A stretch of 34,661 nt of DNA from Nitrospinaceae bacterium (GTDB taxonomy: Bacteria; Nitrospinota; Nitrospinia; Nitrospinales; VA-1): the NCBI GenBank assembly GCA_029261635.1, contig JAJDAW010000040.1, positions 1 to 34,661 on the forward strand, written 5' to 3'. Of the stretch, positions 16,342-25,950 are shown one piece after another. Each line of letters opens with the position of its first letter. The first letter of the stretch is position 1. A program made the translations under genes and the position numbers. The notes below the pieces were generated by a model. The model saw nothing but the letters and a program-made list of their open reading frames with translations. It was not told the DNA's origin and did not search any database.

Positions 16342-18003
16342 CTATTTTCTAAGTTCGTGAATTTTCCCAGCAGACTTTCCCTTTCCTGCAACAGGCTTTG
16401 GGCTTGCATCGAGAATTTTCTTATCCACGTTATCTTCATATTCTTTAAAGTTTTCAATAAACTGGTTGGCCAGTTCATTGGCTTTTTCGTCATACGCTTC
16501 AGGGCTTTTCCAAGTATTTCTGGGGAACAGGTATTCTTTCGGTACATCTTTAACAACCAGAGGAATTTGTATTCCGAACACCGGGTCGGTTTCGGTTTCA
16601 ACATTGTCCAGTTGACCTTCGAGAATAGCCTTGATCATAGCGCGAGTGTATTTAATTTCGATTCTTTTCCCTACCCCATAAGCTCCTCCGGTCCAACCGG
16701 TGTTGACGAGCCAGCAGGAGACTTTATGCTTGGCAATTCTTTCACCTAGCATATCGGCATAAACCGAAGGATGTAATGACATGAAGGGAGCACCAAAACA
16801 GGTGCTGAAAATAGCCGTTGGTTCACGGCTCATGCCCTTTTCGGTGCCCGCAACCTTGGCGGTGTAACCGGAAATGAAATGGTACATAGCTTGTTCGGGT
16901 GTTAGTTTTGAAACTGGAGGCATGACACCATAAGCATCGCAGGTGAGCATGATTACATTATCGGGGTGCCCTCCCATGCCTTCAAGTACCGCGTTGTTAA
17001 TATGTGTGATGGGGTAACTGGCACGCGTGTTTTCAGTCAGACTGGCATCGTCCAAATCCAGTCGCCGTGCATCTTTGCTCATAACCACGTTTTCAAGCAA
17101 GGTACCGAATTTACGTGTGCATTCAAAAATTTCCGGCTCAGATTTTTGAGAGAGGCGGATCACTTTGGCATAACAACCGCCTTCAAAATTATAAACACCG
17201 TGATCGCTCCATCCGTGTTCATCGTCCCCTATCAGTTTCCTTTTTGGATCGGCGGATAAAGTGGTTTTGCCAGTTCCAGAAAGACCAAAAAATATCGCAG
17301 AATCGCCTTTATCGCCAATATTTGCTGAGCAATGCATGGATAAAACGGACTGCTTCTGTGGCAACAGGTAATTTAAGATAGAAAAAACGGATTTCTTGAT
17401 TTCACCCGCGTAGCTGGTGCCTCCGATAAGAACCAACTGTCTGCCAAAGTCAACAATGACAAATACTTCTGAATTGGTTCCATCTATTGCTGGCACAGCT
17501 TTGAAGTCTGGCACATGCATAATGGTAAATGCAGGGTCGTGGTTTTCCAGTTTTGCCATATCGCGTATCTGGATAAACATATTTCGTGCAAAAAGACTAT
17601 GCCACGCATGCTCCGTGATAACTCGAATATGAGTCTGGTGTTTTGGGTCGCAACCTGCGCAACAGTCTTGAACATAGACTTCCTTGCCCTGCAAGTAGGC
17701 AAGAATGCGAGAATAGAGGGCTTCAAATTGTTCTACGGAAAAGGGGCGATTCACCTTTCCCCACCAAATATTTTCCTGGCTGGAAGGCTCCTGTACGATA
17801 AACTTGTCGTTAGGTGCTCTACCCGTGTGTTCACCTGTGGTCACGCAAACTGGACCAAGGTGCGACAACTGGCCTTCTTTATTGGCTATTATGTGCTCGT
17901 AAAGCTGTGGAGTGGATAAATTCCAGTTGATTTTTTTTAAGTTTTTGAGGCCGTGAGTTTCCAAACCTACTTTGTGCTTTAAAACGTTTTGCGGCATGGA
18001 CAA
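16342..18003 (-). CDS. pckA: Phosphoenolpyruvate carboxykinase (ATP)
   Basis: FFGLSGTGKTTLSADPKRKLIGDDEHGW, GGTSYAGEIKKSVFSILNYLLP, NTGWTGGAYGVGKRI. Confidence 0.95.
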   Translation of the reverse strand: MSMPQNVLKHKVGLETHGLKNLKKINWNLSTPQLYEHIIANKEGQLSHLGPVCVTTGEHTGRAPNDKFIVQEPSSQENIWWGKVNRPFSVEQFEALYSRILAYLQGKEVYVQDCCAGCDPKHQTHIRVITEHAWHSLFARNMFIQIRDMAKLENHDPAFTIMHVPDFKAVPAIDGTNSEVFVIVDFGRQLVLIGGTSYAGEIKKSVFSILNYLLPQKQSVLSMHCSANIGDKGDSAIFFGLSGTGKTTLSADPKRKLIGDDEHGWSDHGVYNFEGGCYAKVIRLSQKSEPEIFECTRKFGTLLENVVMSKDARRLDLDDASLTENTRASYPITHINNAVLEGMGGHPDNVIMLTCDAYGVMPPVSKLTPEQAMYHFISGYTAKVAGTEKGMSREPTAIFSTCFGAPFMSLHPSVYADMLGERIAKHKVSCWLVNTGWTGGAYGVGKRIEIKYTRAMIKAILEGQLDNVETETDPVFGIQIPLVVKDVPKEYLFPRNTWKSPEAYDEKANELANQFIENFKEYEDNVDKKILDASPKPVAGKGKSAGKIHELRK

Positions 18004-18161
18004 AATTCCTTTATGATAAGGCGGTGAGCGACCGTAAACCCTTATTGGGGAACAGTTTCCCCGGTTCTCGACAGGGCCTACTAATAAACCATAATTTATT
18101 TTAGCATATAAAGTATAAATGAAAATAGGTTTTTGGGGCTAAATCTCTAATTCTTATTCGG

Positions 18162-19100
18162 TTGAAAACAGGAACCCTTAAAATGTTCAATTTTTTGGAA
18201 AAAAAGGCAAAGGAGCCGGTAATTAAGGTGTTGGCGCGAGAACGCACCCAATACAACGACATTTATGTCATCCAAAATGACGACTTCAGGGAACTTTGGT
18301 TTAAGGGGAATGGCGATTATTTTCTGCAAAGTCGGGTGAATGTAGAGCAGCAAAAGCAATTAGCACTAGTCTATTCCAATATGATGATGGCCTCTTTGCT
18401 TTTCTGCCCCAAGCCGCAGAGATTATTAATGGTCGGGTTAGGAGGGGCAGCGGTTACCAATTTTCTCAGCGAGCAGTTTCCGAATTTGCATATTGATGTT
18501 GTAGAAATTGACCCTAAAGTAATTGAGGTTTCCAAAAAGTATTTTTTTCTGCGCGAATCTAATCGCTATCGAGTTTTTGAGGAAGACGGCAGAGTGTTCA
18601 TTCAGAATAGAAAAGGACAGGAGCCGTATGATTGGATTATTCTCGATGCATTCAAAAGTGGGTCGATTCCCTATCATTTAAAGACCTGTGAGTTTTATAA
18701 AGAGATCCGCGCGATTTTAAAACCCGATGGGATTGTGGGTTCAAACTTATATGGTAAGGGAAATTCTTTAAAGCCTCGAGATACCAAAACCTTCATGTCG
18801 GTTTTTCCGAACATTTATTGTTTTGAGGATGCCGAACGCGTTGCAACTGTATTGATCGCCAATGGTGGGGAGCGTTGGTCTGAAGAAAAAATACATGATA
18901 GGGCGACAATTTCTAATAAAATGCCCGAGCCGTTTTCGATGCAGGAGGTTGCGAAAACCTATCGACCAGGAAAGTTTGTCAAAGAATCTGTGGCGAGATT
19001 TGACGACCACTTTTCAGAGAAGGGTTTTTTGCATGACGTGGAAAAAGAAAACCGATCGAGTGTTAAGCCCAGACGGTATCCCATAAAAAACATTCATTGA
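18162..19100 (+). CDS. Spermidine synthase-like / SAM-binding protein
   Basis: LLMVGLGGAAVTNFLSEQFPNLHIDVVEIDPKVIEVSKKYF; YDWIILDAF. Start could instead be ATG 18183. Confidence 0.75.
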   Translation: MKTGTLKMFNFLEKKAKEPVIKVLARERTQYNDIYVIQNDDFRELWFKGNGDYFLQSRVNVEQQKQLALVYSNMMMASLLFCPKPQRLLMVGLGGAAVTNFLSEQFPNLHIDVVEIDPKVIEVSKKYFFLRESNRYRVFEEDGRVFIQNRKGQEPYDWIILDAFKSGSIPYHLKTCEFYKEIRAILKPDGIVGSNLYGKGNSLKPRDTKTFMSVFPNIYCFEDAERVATVLIANGGERWSEEKIHDRATISNKMPEPFSMQEVAKTYRPGKFVKESVARFDDHFSEKGFLHDVEKENRSSVKPRRYPIKNIH

Positions 19101-19115
19101 AAAACGAGGTTTCTT

Positions 19116-22100
19116 TTAAGAGGGAAGATTGAATACTTGAATTTTCCTGCCATCAAAGTTAGACACCGCTAACCGACCGTTGTGAATAGACAGTCCCGCT
19201 GTTTTACCAAGCCCTCCGATTCTGTTTCCTTGTTTGCGATAGACATCAAGAACTTCGAGGTCATTGTTCAAATGAATGATCTGGTTGTTCCAGAAATCCG
19301 AACCAAATATCCCATGTTGAGGATCGCAGGCAAGAAAATAAATATCATCGAAACCCAGGCCTTCTTGCTGCACCTGATTAATCAATTTTCCATTGGCATC
19401 AAATCGTTTTAATAAGAACTCTGAACGATCACCTACAATGGTTCCTCCATCATCGAGGCAGAAAACTCCGCAAGGTGCCTTCAGATTTTTTGATTGCTCG
19501 GCAGAAATGGGAGTTGCTTTTCCATTCGAGTCGAAGATTGAGATACGGTTGTTGTCGGGGTCGGCAATATGAACTTGGTCTTGAGAATCTATTGAAAGTG
19601 AAAACACATGACCGAGAACACCCTCTTCGAATTGAAGGATGAAGTTTCCCTCCGAATCAAATTTTTTGACTACGCCGTTTCCTTCGTCAATGACATAAAT
19701 ATTGTCTTGGCTGTCGGTAGCTAAATTTACTGGATATTTAAAGGCCCCTGGGGTGTTTCCCCAAGCTCCAAAATGAAACCTGTATTTCCCTTCAGATGAA
19801 TAGCAATGAATACGATGGTTTTCATAGTCGGTCACTAAAAGGTCGCCTTTGCAATTATGGGTAAGGCCTTGAGGGGTTAAAGATAATCCGATTTCTGGGC
19901 CAACTTTGCTAATAGAAAAAACTTGTTTTAATTGCGTCTCTGGCGCAAATGTGTCTTTCTTTGCAAAATTTAGAATCAGCTCAAGCAAACTTTTCAATCG
20001 CATGCTTCGCTTGAGTTTCAATTCCAATCGATCTACATTTGCCTGGAGTTGGATAATATCTACACCCACTTTTATGGATGTATCAATGTCGGAGATATCG
20101 TGAGCGGTTTCAAGCTGTATTTGTTGTGTCTTCAAAGCCATCATTTCAAAAAATTTTGATTTCCTCTCGCGGAAAAACCCCAAGGTGTCGCTGTCTAGCT
20201 TTTTGGCATAGATTGCAAGTTCATCGAACAATTGCGCATTATCTTGAGGTTGATTTAAAGCCTGAACTAATGCTGCCCCTGCAATCAGTCTATGCAGATT
20301 GAGATTTTCATTGATATCGAGCCCTTTAATCATCCTGCGTATCAGGTTTAGCTGAAATTCAAAAACGGCGATATTATTATTTATACCAATGGGGGTTGTT
20401 TTATCTTCTGTTCCTACCTGTCTTTGTTGTGCATCCAAATCTCTTCTTTGTCGCTCCATGTCATCTAACTGACTCAATAGCTCCCCAGATTTTTCTTCAA
20501 AAACAGATTGTGCTTTCAGAACGGCTAGGCATTGGGCAACGAGTTCGCTTTTTTGATTTGCAAGGGGAGCTGAATTATATTTATATGGGCCCCATAGCAA
20601 TATCCCGTTTTCAAATTTAATCTCAGCGGATTGTGATTGTAGGACTCTGGCAGTTTGCCCTATATCCAGATTTTCGGAATCAAAAGCAACGGGTGAAAAA
20701 TCGTCGATGCTGGGTTCTAGAACAGAAGTGTTTTTATTTTCCCAATAAGGCATGACTGCATCCAGCGTTTCCAGAAATTGCGGCTCCAAAAAATCCAGTG
20801 TCTGCCAATGTTCATGAAAACGTATCATTATACGGGTCGCGTTCTCGGAGAAAATGGAATCTGAGGTCAGGTCGCTAAGAAGCTTTCTGATTTTTTCATT
20901 GTCGGTTGCCTGACGCGCTAGGACTTTTAAAATTTGGAAATGGGTTCGCATTTGAAATTGCAAATGCAAGAGAAGGTCCAGGATTCTATTGCTAGAATAA
21001 TTCTTTACAAGAAAGGATGGGAGTTGGTCACTTCCGGCATCTCCTAAGATTTGCACCATGGACTCTTCACATTTTTCTTTTTGGTCAAAGTATTTATTGA
21101 TGATATCTATCGAGAAATTCCACTGGCGGGTCAGCAGGCTCGTGATATTTTCCATGTGTGTTTCATCGACTTCACTTTCAATCAGGTGATAAATGAAGCC
21201 GTAAAGTTGTTGTGTGATTTTTCGAAAGGAATAAAAAGTATTGCGTGTTTTTCGAAAATTCTCCCTGTCTTCCTGCTCGTATTTGTAAAGATCCTTGTTG
21301 AATTCGCGTAGTCCTTGCGGGTCACTTTGGATTAATTTTTGTTCCTGCATCTGAATCTCATTGAGCTTTTGGGCGGCCTCTTGCCAGGACTCGAAAGCCG
21401 TTGTCATGCTTTTTCTTGATTCGTTGAGTTGGTTTTCTATCAATGGGATCGCAAGATCAATGCTTGATCCGGTAATTTCTTTCCCATCAAAAGCCAGTCG
21501 GCCGAGATGAAAAGGAGCTTCTGAAGTTTTGCCTGTAAAATTTTTACTGAGCAGATCTAACGTTTGCTCCAGAGCTGCTAATGATTTAGGGTCGTTTTCA
21601 TTTTTTGCCTGTACCAGCGAATAATAGTAAATGTGATCTGGATTCAGAGGTTCATTTGTTGCTAGTTTTTCTGCCAGGGTGGTTTCTGCGTCTGTCGGAA
21701 TTTGATACTTCAGTATTTTGGTGTCAAACGTTGAACCGACATATAAATTCCCTGCAGAATCTACTCGTGTCAGACAGGGTGCTTCCAGAGGTGTATCTTC
21801 GTGCTCGACCGCGCTCACATATTGACCGAAGGAAGTAAATATCTGGATCCGATTGTTGTTCAGGTCGGCGATATATAGTAAATCATTGGTGGCGATCGAA
21901 ACGCAAAGTGGATATTGAAACTGCCCCGGTTCATCCCCTTGTTCCCCGAAAGTTAATATTTCCTGCCATTTTTTATCAAATTTTCGGATACGATGATTGC
22001 CGCTGTCTGTAACAAAATAATTTCCACGACTGTCCGCGGCAATGGAGGTGGGAAACTCGAATAGAGGTGGCGCCAATAGGTTCAAAGGGGTTTCATAGTT

Positions 22101-22595
22101 GTCCGCCAGCTCCTCTTCCAAAATCGTCCCTCTTTGTCCAACCCACCCGAGGGATTTACCCTGAGCATCGAAGAATTGAATTCGGTGATTGTATCTTTCT
22201 ATAACAATTAGAGTTCCCGAGGAGTCGATGAGGATGTCATAAGGCTCGTTCAACTCGCCTTTGCCATCACCACATGAACCGAAAGTTAGAAGCGGTTTGC
22301 CTTGTGAGTCGAACTTTTGTATTCGGTGGTTCCAACTGTCGGCGACAAAAATATTTCCTTCTTTGTCCACCGCGATGCCTTTGGGGTATTGAAGCTGGCC
22401 TTGTTCCTTGCCTTTTTCGCCAAAGCTGGTTATCAGGTTGAATTGTGGATCGTAAACCTGAATACGGTGATTGAAATCGTCTGCTAAAAGAATATTCCCA
22501 TTATGAGCGAAGCATAACCCTGATGGCGGAGACAATTCTTCGTCTTCTTGAGTTCTGAAGGAAGCATCGAAGGTTACGGGAAAAAGGGAAGTCAT
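19116..22595 (-). CDS. Large NHL-repeat protein with central helical/coiled region
   Basis: N-terminal NHL repeats (GNIFVADSWNHRIQKFDSQGKPLLTFG, NYFVTDSGNHRIRKFD) and C-terminal NHL repeats (GDLLVTDYENHRIHCYSSEGKYRFHFG) flank a long charged helical segment. Confidence 0.9.
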   Translation of the reverse strand: MTSLFPVTFDASFRTQEDEELSPPSGLCFAHNGNILLADDFNHRIQVYDPQFNLITSFGEKGKEQGQLQYPKGIAVDKEGNIFVADSWNHRIQKFDSQGKPLLTFGSCGDGKGELNEPYDILIDSSGTLIVIERYNHRIQFFDAQGKSLGWVGQRGTILEEELADNYETPLNLLAPPLFEFPTSIAADSRGNYFVTDSGNHRIRKFDKKWQEILTFGEQGDEPGQFQYPLCVSIATNDLLYIADLNNNRIQIFTSFGQYVSAVEHEDTPLEAPCLTRVDSAGNLYVGSTFDTKILKYQIPTDAETTLAEKLATNEPLNPDHIYYYSLVQAKNENDPKSLAALEQTLDLLSKNFTGKTSEAPFHLGRLAFDGKEITGSSIDLAIPLIENQLNESRKSMTTAFESWQEAAQKLNEIQMQEQKLIQSDPQGLREFNKDLYKYEQEDRENFRKTRNTFYSFRKITQQLYGFIYHLIESEVDETHMENITSLLTRQWNFSIDIINKYFDQKEKCEESMVQILGDAGSDQLPSFLVKNYSSNRILDLLLHLQFQMRTHFQILKVLARQATDNEKIRKLLSDLTSDSIFSENATRIMIRFHEHWQTLDFLEPQFLETLDAVMPYWENKNTSVLEPSIDDFSPVAFDSENLDIGQTARVLQSQSAEIKFENGILLWGPYKYNSAPLANQKSELVAQCLAVLKAQSVFEEKSGELLSQLDDMERQRRDLDAQQRQVGTEDKTTPIGINNNIAVFEFQLNLIRRMIKGLDINENLNLHRLIAGAALVQALNQPQDNAQLFDELAIYAKKLDSDTLGFFRERKSKFFEMMALKTQQIQLETAHDISDIDTSIKVGVDIIQLQANVDRLELKLKRSMRLKSLLELILNFAKKDTFAPETQLKQVFSISKVGPEIGLSLTPQGLTHNCKGDLLVTDYENHRIHCYSSEGKYRFHFGAWGNTPGAFKYPVNLATDSQDNIYVIDEGNGVVKKFDSEGNFILQFEEGVLGHVFSLSIDSQDQVHIADPDNNRISIFDSNGKATPISAEQSKNLKAPCGVFCLDDGGTIVGDRSEFLLKRFDANGKLINQVQQEGLGFDDIYFLACDPQHGIFGSDFWNNQIIHLNNDLEVLDVYRKQGNRIGGLGKTAGLSIHNGRLAVSNFDGRKIQVFNLPS

Positions 22596-22714
22596 AGTTG
22601 CCTTTAGATGGTACGGGGGGTGCTTTGATTAAGAGCCCTGCTCAGTCAGGCCGCATTTAATCACAAAAACAGGGACATTACAAACGACCTGTCAGTGGTA
22701 CTGATTGCAGAGAA

Positions 22715-23419
22715 TCACTTGGATTTCTGCGCTACGCCAATGTTATTTTCGTTATATATTATTGTCCATTCATTGGAAGGTTCTATATCTTCCTGCCAGA
22801 CTTTCAGTACACCGGGGAAATCGGGATTCAGGTCATGCATGACCAATATTCCGCCTGTCTCAATTTTTGGAGCCCATACATCGAAATCCACCTTGGCGCC
22901 ACGATCAAAACTGGGCTGATGTTTATGAGGTGGTATCATTTTCCCATCTTTAAGCCATCCTTCGATTCCGTATTCTTTAATGTCTCCGGCAGGAATGATT
23001 AATGGGCCAGATTCCAAATATTCATGCCAGCCATCTATAAAAAGCAGGTTGATGGTTTTATCTGCGGGCCATTGCTCAACTGCCTTTTGAGAATATGCTC
23101 TGCCTGGGGTCACGACTTCCTGCAATTGCCACTCAGCGATATGATCGTTCCAGATTTTCCATATGTCCTGACTCATAATGCATTCTGCACCTTCAATCAG
23201 ATTCCAATGGTCGAAACAATAAAGATGTCCCTTTCCCGAGCTTTTTACAGCGCTTCCTAAAATGACAGAACTTCTCCCATGCCAGGAACCTATTTCGACA
23301 ATTGTGCCCGGGTTTTGCAAAGTAGTACGGTAGAGGAGTTCAGCATGTTCTTTCGGCATGTACGGGGAAGCAATATGTTTTGCCCGGTTCCAAATATCGT
23401 TAAATACTTTGTCAGACAT
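22715..23419 (-). CDS. Class I SAM-dependent methyltransferase (Methyltransf_24-like)
   Basis: GTIVEIGSWHGRSSVILGSAV, YCFDHW, INLLFIDGWHEYL, GGILVMHDLNPDFPGV. Confidence 0.8.
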   Translation of the reverse strand: MSDKVFNDIWNRAKHIASPYMPKEHAELLYRTTLQNPGTIVEIGSWHGRSSVILGSAVKSSGKGHLYCFDHWNLIEGAECIMSQDIWKIWNDHIAEWQLQEVVTPGRAYSQKAVEQWPADKTINLLFIDGWHEYLESGPLIIPAGDIKEYGIEGWLKDGKMIPPHKHQPSFDRGAKVDFDVWAPKIETGGILVMHDLNPDFPGVLKVWQEDIEPSNEWTIIYNENNIGVAQKSK

Positions 23420-23497
23420 GGGCTATACCTGAGGGAGAACTTTGTATAAGCCAAAATTCTTCATTACTTACGCGCCTCCAAATTAACAAGCAGGTTT

Positions 23498-24583
23498 TTA
23501 ATTTTCATTTTTTCGGGTGGCTAAAAAGATGTAATCTTTTCGTTGGAAGTTCTCAAATTCATCCGCACTTAAAATAGTGTCGTGAACCGCTTGGGTCACG
23601 CCATAAATATTTCCACCATAGTCAGAGCGAGAATAATCATGTAAGGCAATTATTCCCCCGGGAACCAGAAATGGAATCCACATACTTATATCCTTTTTGC
23701 AGGCCCTGTAGGAATGATCGCCATCGATGAACAATAGTCGAATTCGTGGATCTTCTCGTGTTTTCCAGCTTTGAGCACCTTCTTCTGAGCTTTTACGGTT
23801 GAAAACAACCCAGTCATCCACCTGATTTTTTTCTAAATAATTTTCTTTTAATAAGTAGCGTTTGGGGTCAAAGGAATAAACTTTCTCTCTATTTTCTTTT
23901 TTAGAGCCTTTGCCAAGTAGAATCGACGAGCCGCCAAGAAAGTTCCCAATGTTGACGATCGCACCTGCGGCGGGCCCTGAATGACCGAGCTCAAACAAAG
24001 TTTCCCTTTCTTTGGGGCTCAATAACGTCATTGGTAAAAAAAAAGATTCCCCGCCAGTTTCCCATTTTGTCGACCATCCCTCTATATCACAATATGTCAG
24101 CTTCCAGACTCTGAAATTTTTATCGATTACATAAGTCGATTCTTTCAGGTTTGAGTTGTTTAAAAATTCAAGAATGTTTCCATAGCGTTCTTTTAGTTTT
24201 TCTTCGATGACTTCATATTCAACGTCTTCAGCTTTATGATCTGGCTTCTGTTTTTTCAACACAAGACCAATATCCATGTTTATACAGAAAAAAATCAGGC
24301 CAAATTTTGCGGGACTTGTCCAGTCTGGGATCTGAAAATCTGGGGGCAGATGGGCTTCCTGATAGGTATGAGCTTTTAACTCTTTTGCTTCTGGGAAAGG
24401 TCGGCCTTCTTTTTTAATAAGGTCAAATTTTTTGTTGGGATAAAGTTTCATCAGCCGCATCAGTGAAACAGAACTTTGATCGGCAGGGGATGAATGAATA
24501 AACAAGATGCCTTCTTGTGAACCTGATGCTGCGGGAAGATCGAAATCAAAGGCTAATAAGAAATTTTTACTAGCAATAGGCAT
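23498..24583 (-). CDS. Class I SAM-dependent methyltransferase (Methyltransf_24-like) with extra N-terminal domain
   Basis: GAIVNIGNFLGGSSILLGKGS, VYSFDPKRY, IRLLFIDGDHSYRACKKDI, GGIIALHDYSRSDYGG. Confidence 0.8.
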   Translation of the reverse strand: MPIASKNFLLAFDFDLPAASGSQEGILFIHSSPADQSSVSLMRLMKLYPNKKFDLIKKEGRPFPEAKELKAHTYQEAHLPPDFQIPDWTSPAKFGLIFFCINMDIGLVLKKQKPDHKAEDVEYEVIEEKLKERYGNILEFLNNSNLKESTYVIDKNFRVWKLTYCDIEGWSTKWETGGESFFLPMTLLSPKERETLFELGHSGPAAGAIVNIGNFLGGSSILLGKGSKKENREKVYSFDPKRYLLKENYLEKNQVDDWVVFNRKSSEEGAQSWKTREDPRIRLLFIDGDHSYRACKKDISMWIPFLVPGGIIALHDYSRSDYGGNIYGVTQAVHDTILSADEFENFQRKDYIFLATRKNEN

Positions 24584-24592
24584 AAATAATCC

Positions 24593-25909
24593 TTAAAGGG
24601 AATGGTTTGAAAATTTGGATATATAATGGCTCGCTTTTTGATGGTTGGGGTTGAACTTTAAGCATAATCCAAAGAAATCCATGGCTCTTGAAGTTTTACC
24701 CCAATTGAGGGCTATTTCTCCCAGATGGTAATAAGCTCTGTTGCATATTTCTTCTTGTCCGGCTTTTTTCGCGTGAACGACTTTATTGAAATACGTTTCA
24801 GCACTTTTAAAATCATTTTTTTTCTTAAAGAGAACTCCAATGGAATATATAACTTCGGGGTTTTTGGGTTTCAGGTTTATTAATGTTTTTAAGGTGCGTT
24901 CCGAATTTTTGGCCATTTTATCTTCCCAATAGATGGATGCTAGCTTTGCCAAGACTTGGCATTTCAATTCGGGGTCGGCATAAATTATAGCTTCTTGGAG
25001 CTTTTGGATGCTTGCTTTAGAATTCTTCGTCTGTAAATAGTTTTCCGCGAGACAGAAAAGTTGAGACGACAGGTTGTTCAAAGTGCTTTTTATTAGCAAG
25101 GTATCTTTCAAAGTGTAGTCACAGGCTTCAACCGGGGTGTTATTTTTTGCCAGATCAATTCTGTGGTTGATCAAGCTTATCTTTTTTTTGCTGGACTTTA
25201 TTACATGCAAAATATAATTCCTGAATTCCTTTTTTTGCGATGCGCTTAATCCATTGTTTAAATGGGCTTCGAATTCTTCTTCCCACTCTTTATTCTCAAA
25301 TAGGTTGGCAGCCGTCATGCTGCCATAATGAAGAAATTTATTCTGGAGGCTTTGGTCAAGAATGCAGTAGGGTGAATTTGTTTTTTTTGCCTTTAATAAA
25401 ATGTCGGCTCCGACATCACTTTGATAAGTTTTTTGTTTCCAGTTGTATTTCGGAATAAAAGTGCAATTATTATTTTTAAAGAATTTAGTGTTGACCAGCA
25501 GGCAATAGGGTAGAGCGCGTTCTTTAAAGTTTCCCCAATAGGCTGTTTTTAACTTGGGTGAAACTTCCCCGACAAATGCCGCATCCGTTTTCTTGATTTT
25601 TGCGACCATATCATCGAGCCAGTTATGATCTAGAATCTCGACATCGGAATCTAACGCAAGAAAGTATTTTGTTCTTACTTTATTAACTGCTAAATCTAAG
25701 GCTTTGCCATGTCTTTCACCCAATTTTATTCCTGAGACTTTTATAGTTTTTACCCAGGAAAATCGTTTTAATAAGTTCAGTGAGCCGTCGGTGGAAGAAT
25801 TGTCAACCACTATTACCCGGTAGGGTTTTTGGGTGTGTTTTTGTATGGAAAGCAGGCAAAGGTGCAAAGCTTCCCGGGTATTTTCGTTTGCAATAATGAT
25901 TGTGACCAT
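24593..25909 (-). CDS. Family 2 glycosyltransferase with C-terminal TPR region
   Basis: MVTIIIANENTREALHLCLLSIQKHTQKPYRVIVVDNSSTDGSLNLL; FLALDSDVEI; C-terminal TPRs (AKNSERTLKTLINLKPKNPEVIYSIGVLFKKKNDFKSAETYFNKVV). Start chosen at the MVT Met; the longer ORF overlaps the upstream gene. Confidence 0.85.
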   Translation of the reverse strand: MVTIIIANENTREALHLCLLSIQKHTQKPYRVIVVDNSSTDGSLNLLKRFSWVKTIKVSGIKLGERHGKALDLAVNKVRTKYFLALDSDVEILDHNWLDDMVAKIKKTDAAFVGEVSPKLKTAYWGNFKERALPYCLLVNTKFFKNNNCTFIPKYNWKQKTYQSDVGADILLKAKKTNSPYCILDQSLQNKFLHYGSMTAANLFENKEWEEEFEAHLNNGLSASQKKEFRNYILHVIKSSKKKISLINHRIDLAKNNTPVEACDYTLKDTLLIKSTLNNLSSQLFCLAENYLQTKNSKASIQKLQEAIIYADPELKCQVLAKLASIYWEDKMAKNSERTLKTLINLKPKNPEVIYSIGVLFKKKNDFKSAETYFNKVVHAKKAGQEEICNRAYYHLGEIALNWGKTSRAMDFFGLCLKFNPNHQKASHYISKFSNHSL

Positions 25910-25950
25910 GGTTACATTTAAGAGAATAGCGTTAGAGCACGACTGGCTTT

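Noticed and set aside
17515-17919. 134-aa plus-strand ORF within pckA
   Set aside because: Antisense to highly conserved PEPCK motifs; no independent support.
18047-18062. GGGGAA-CAGT-TTCCCC hairpin between pckA and the spermidine-synthase-like gene
   Set aside because: Short stem in a divergent promoter region; no clear terminator or operator evidence.
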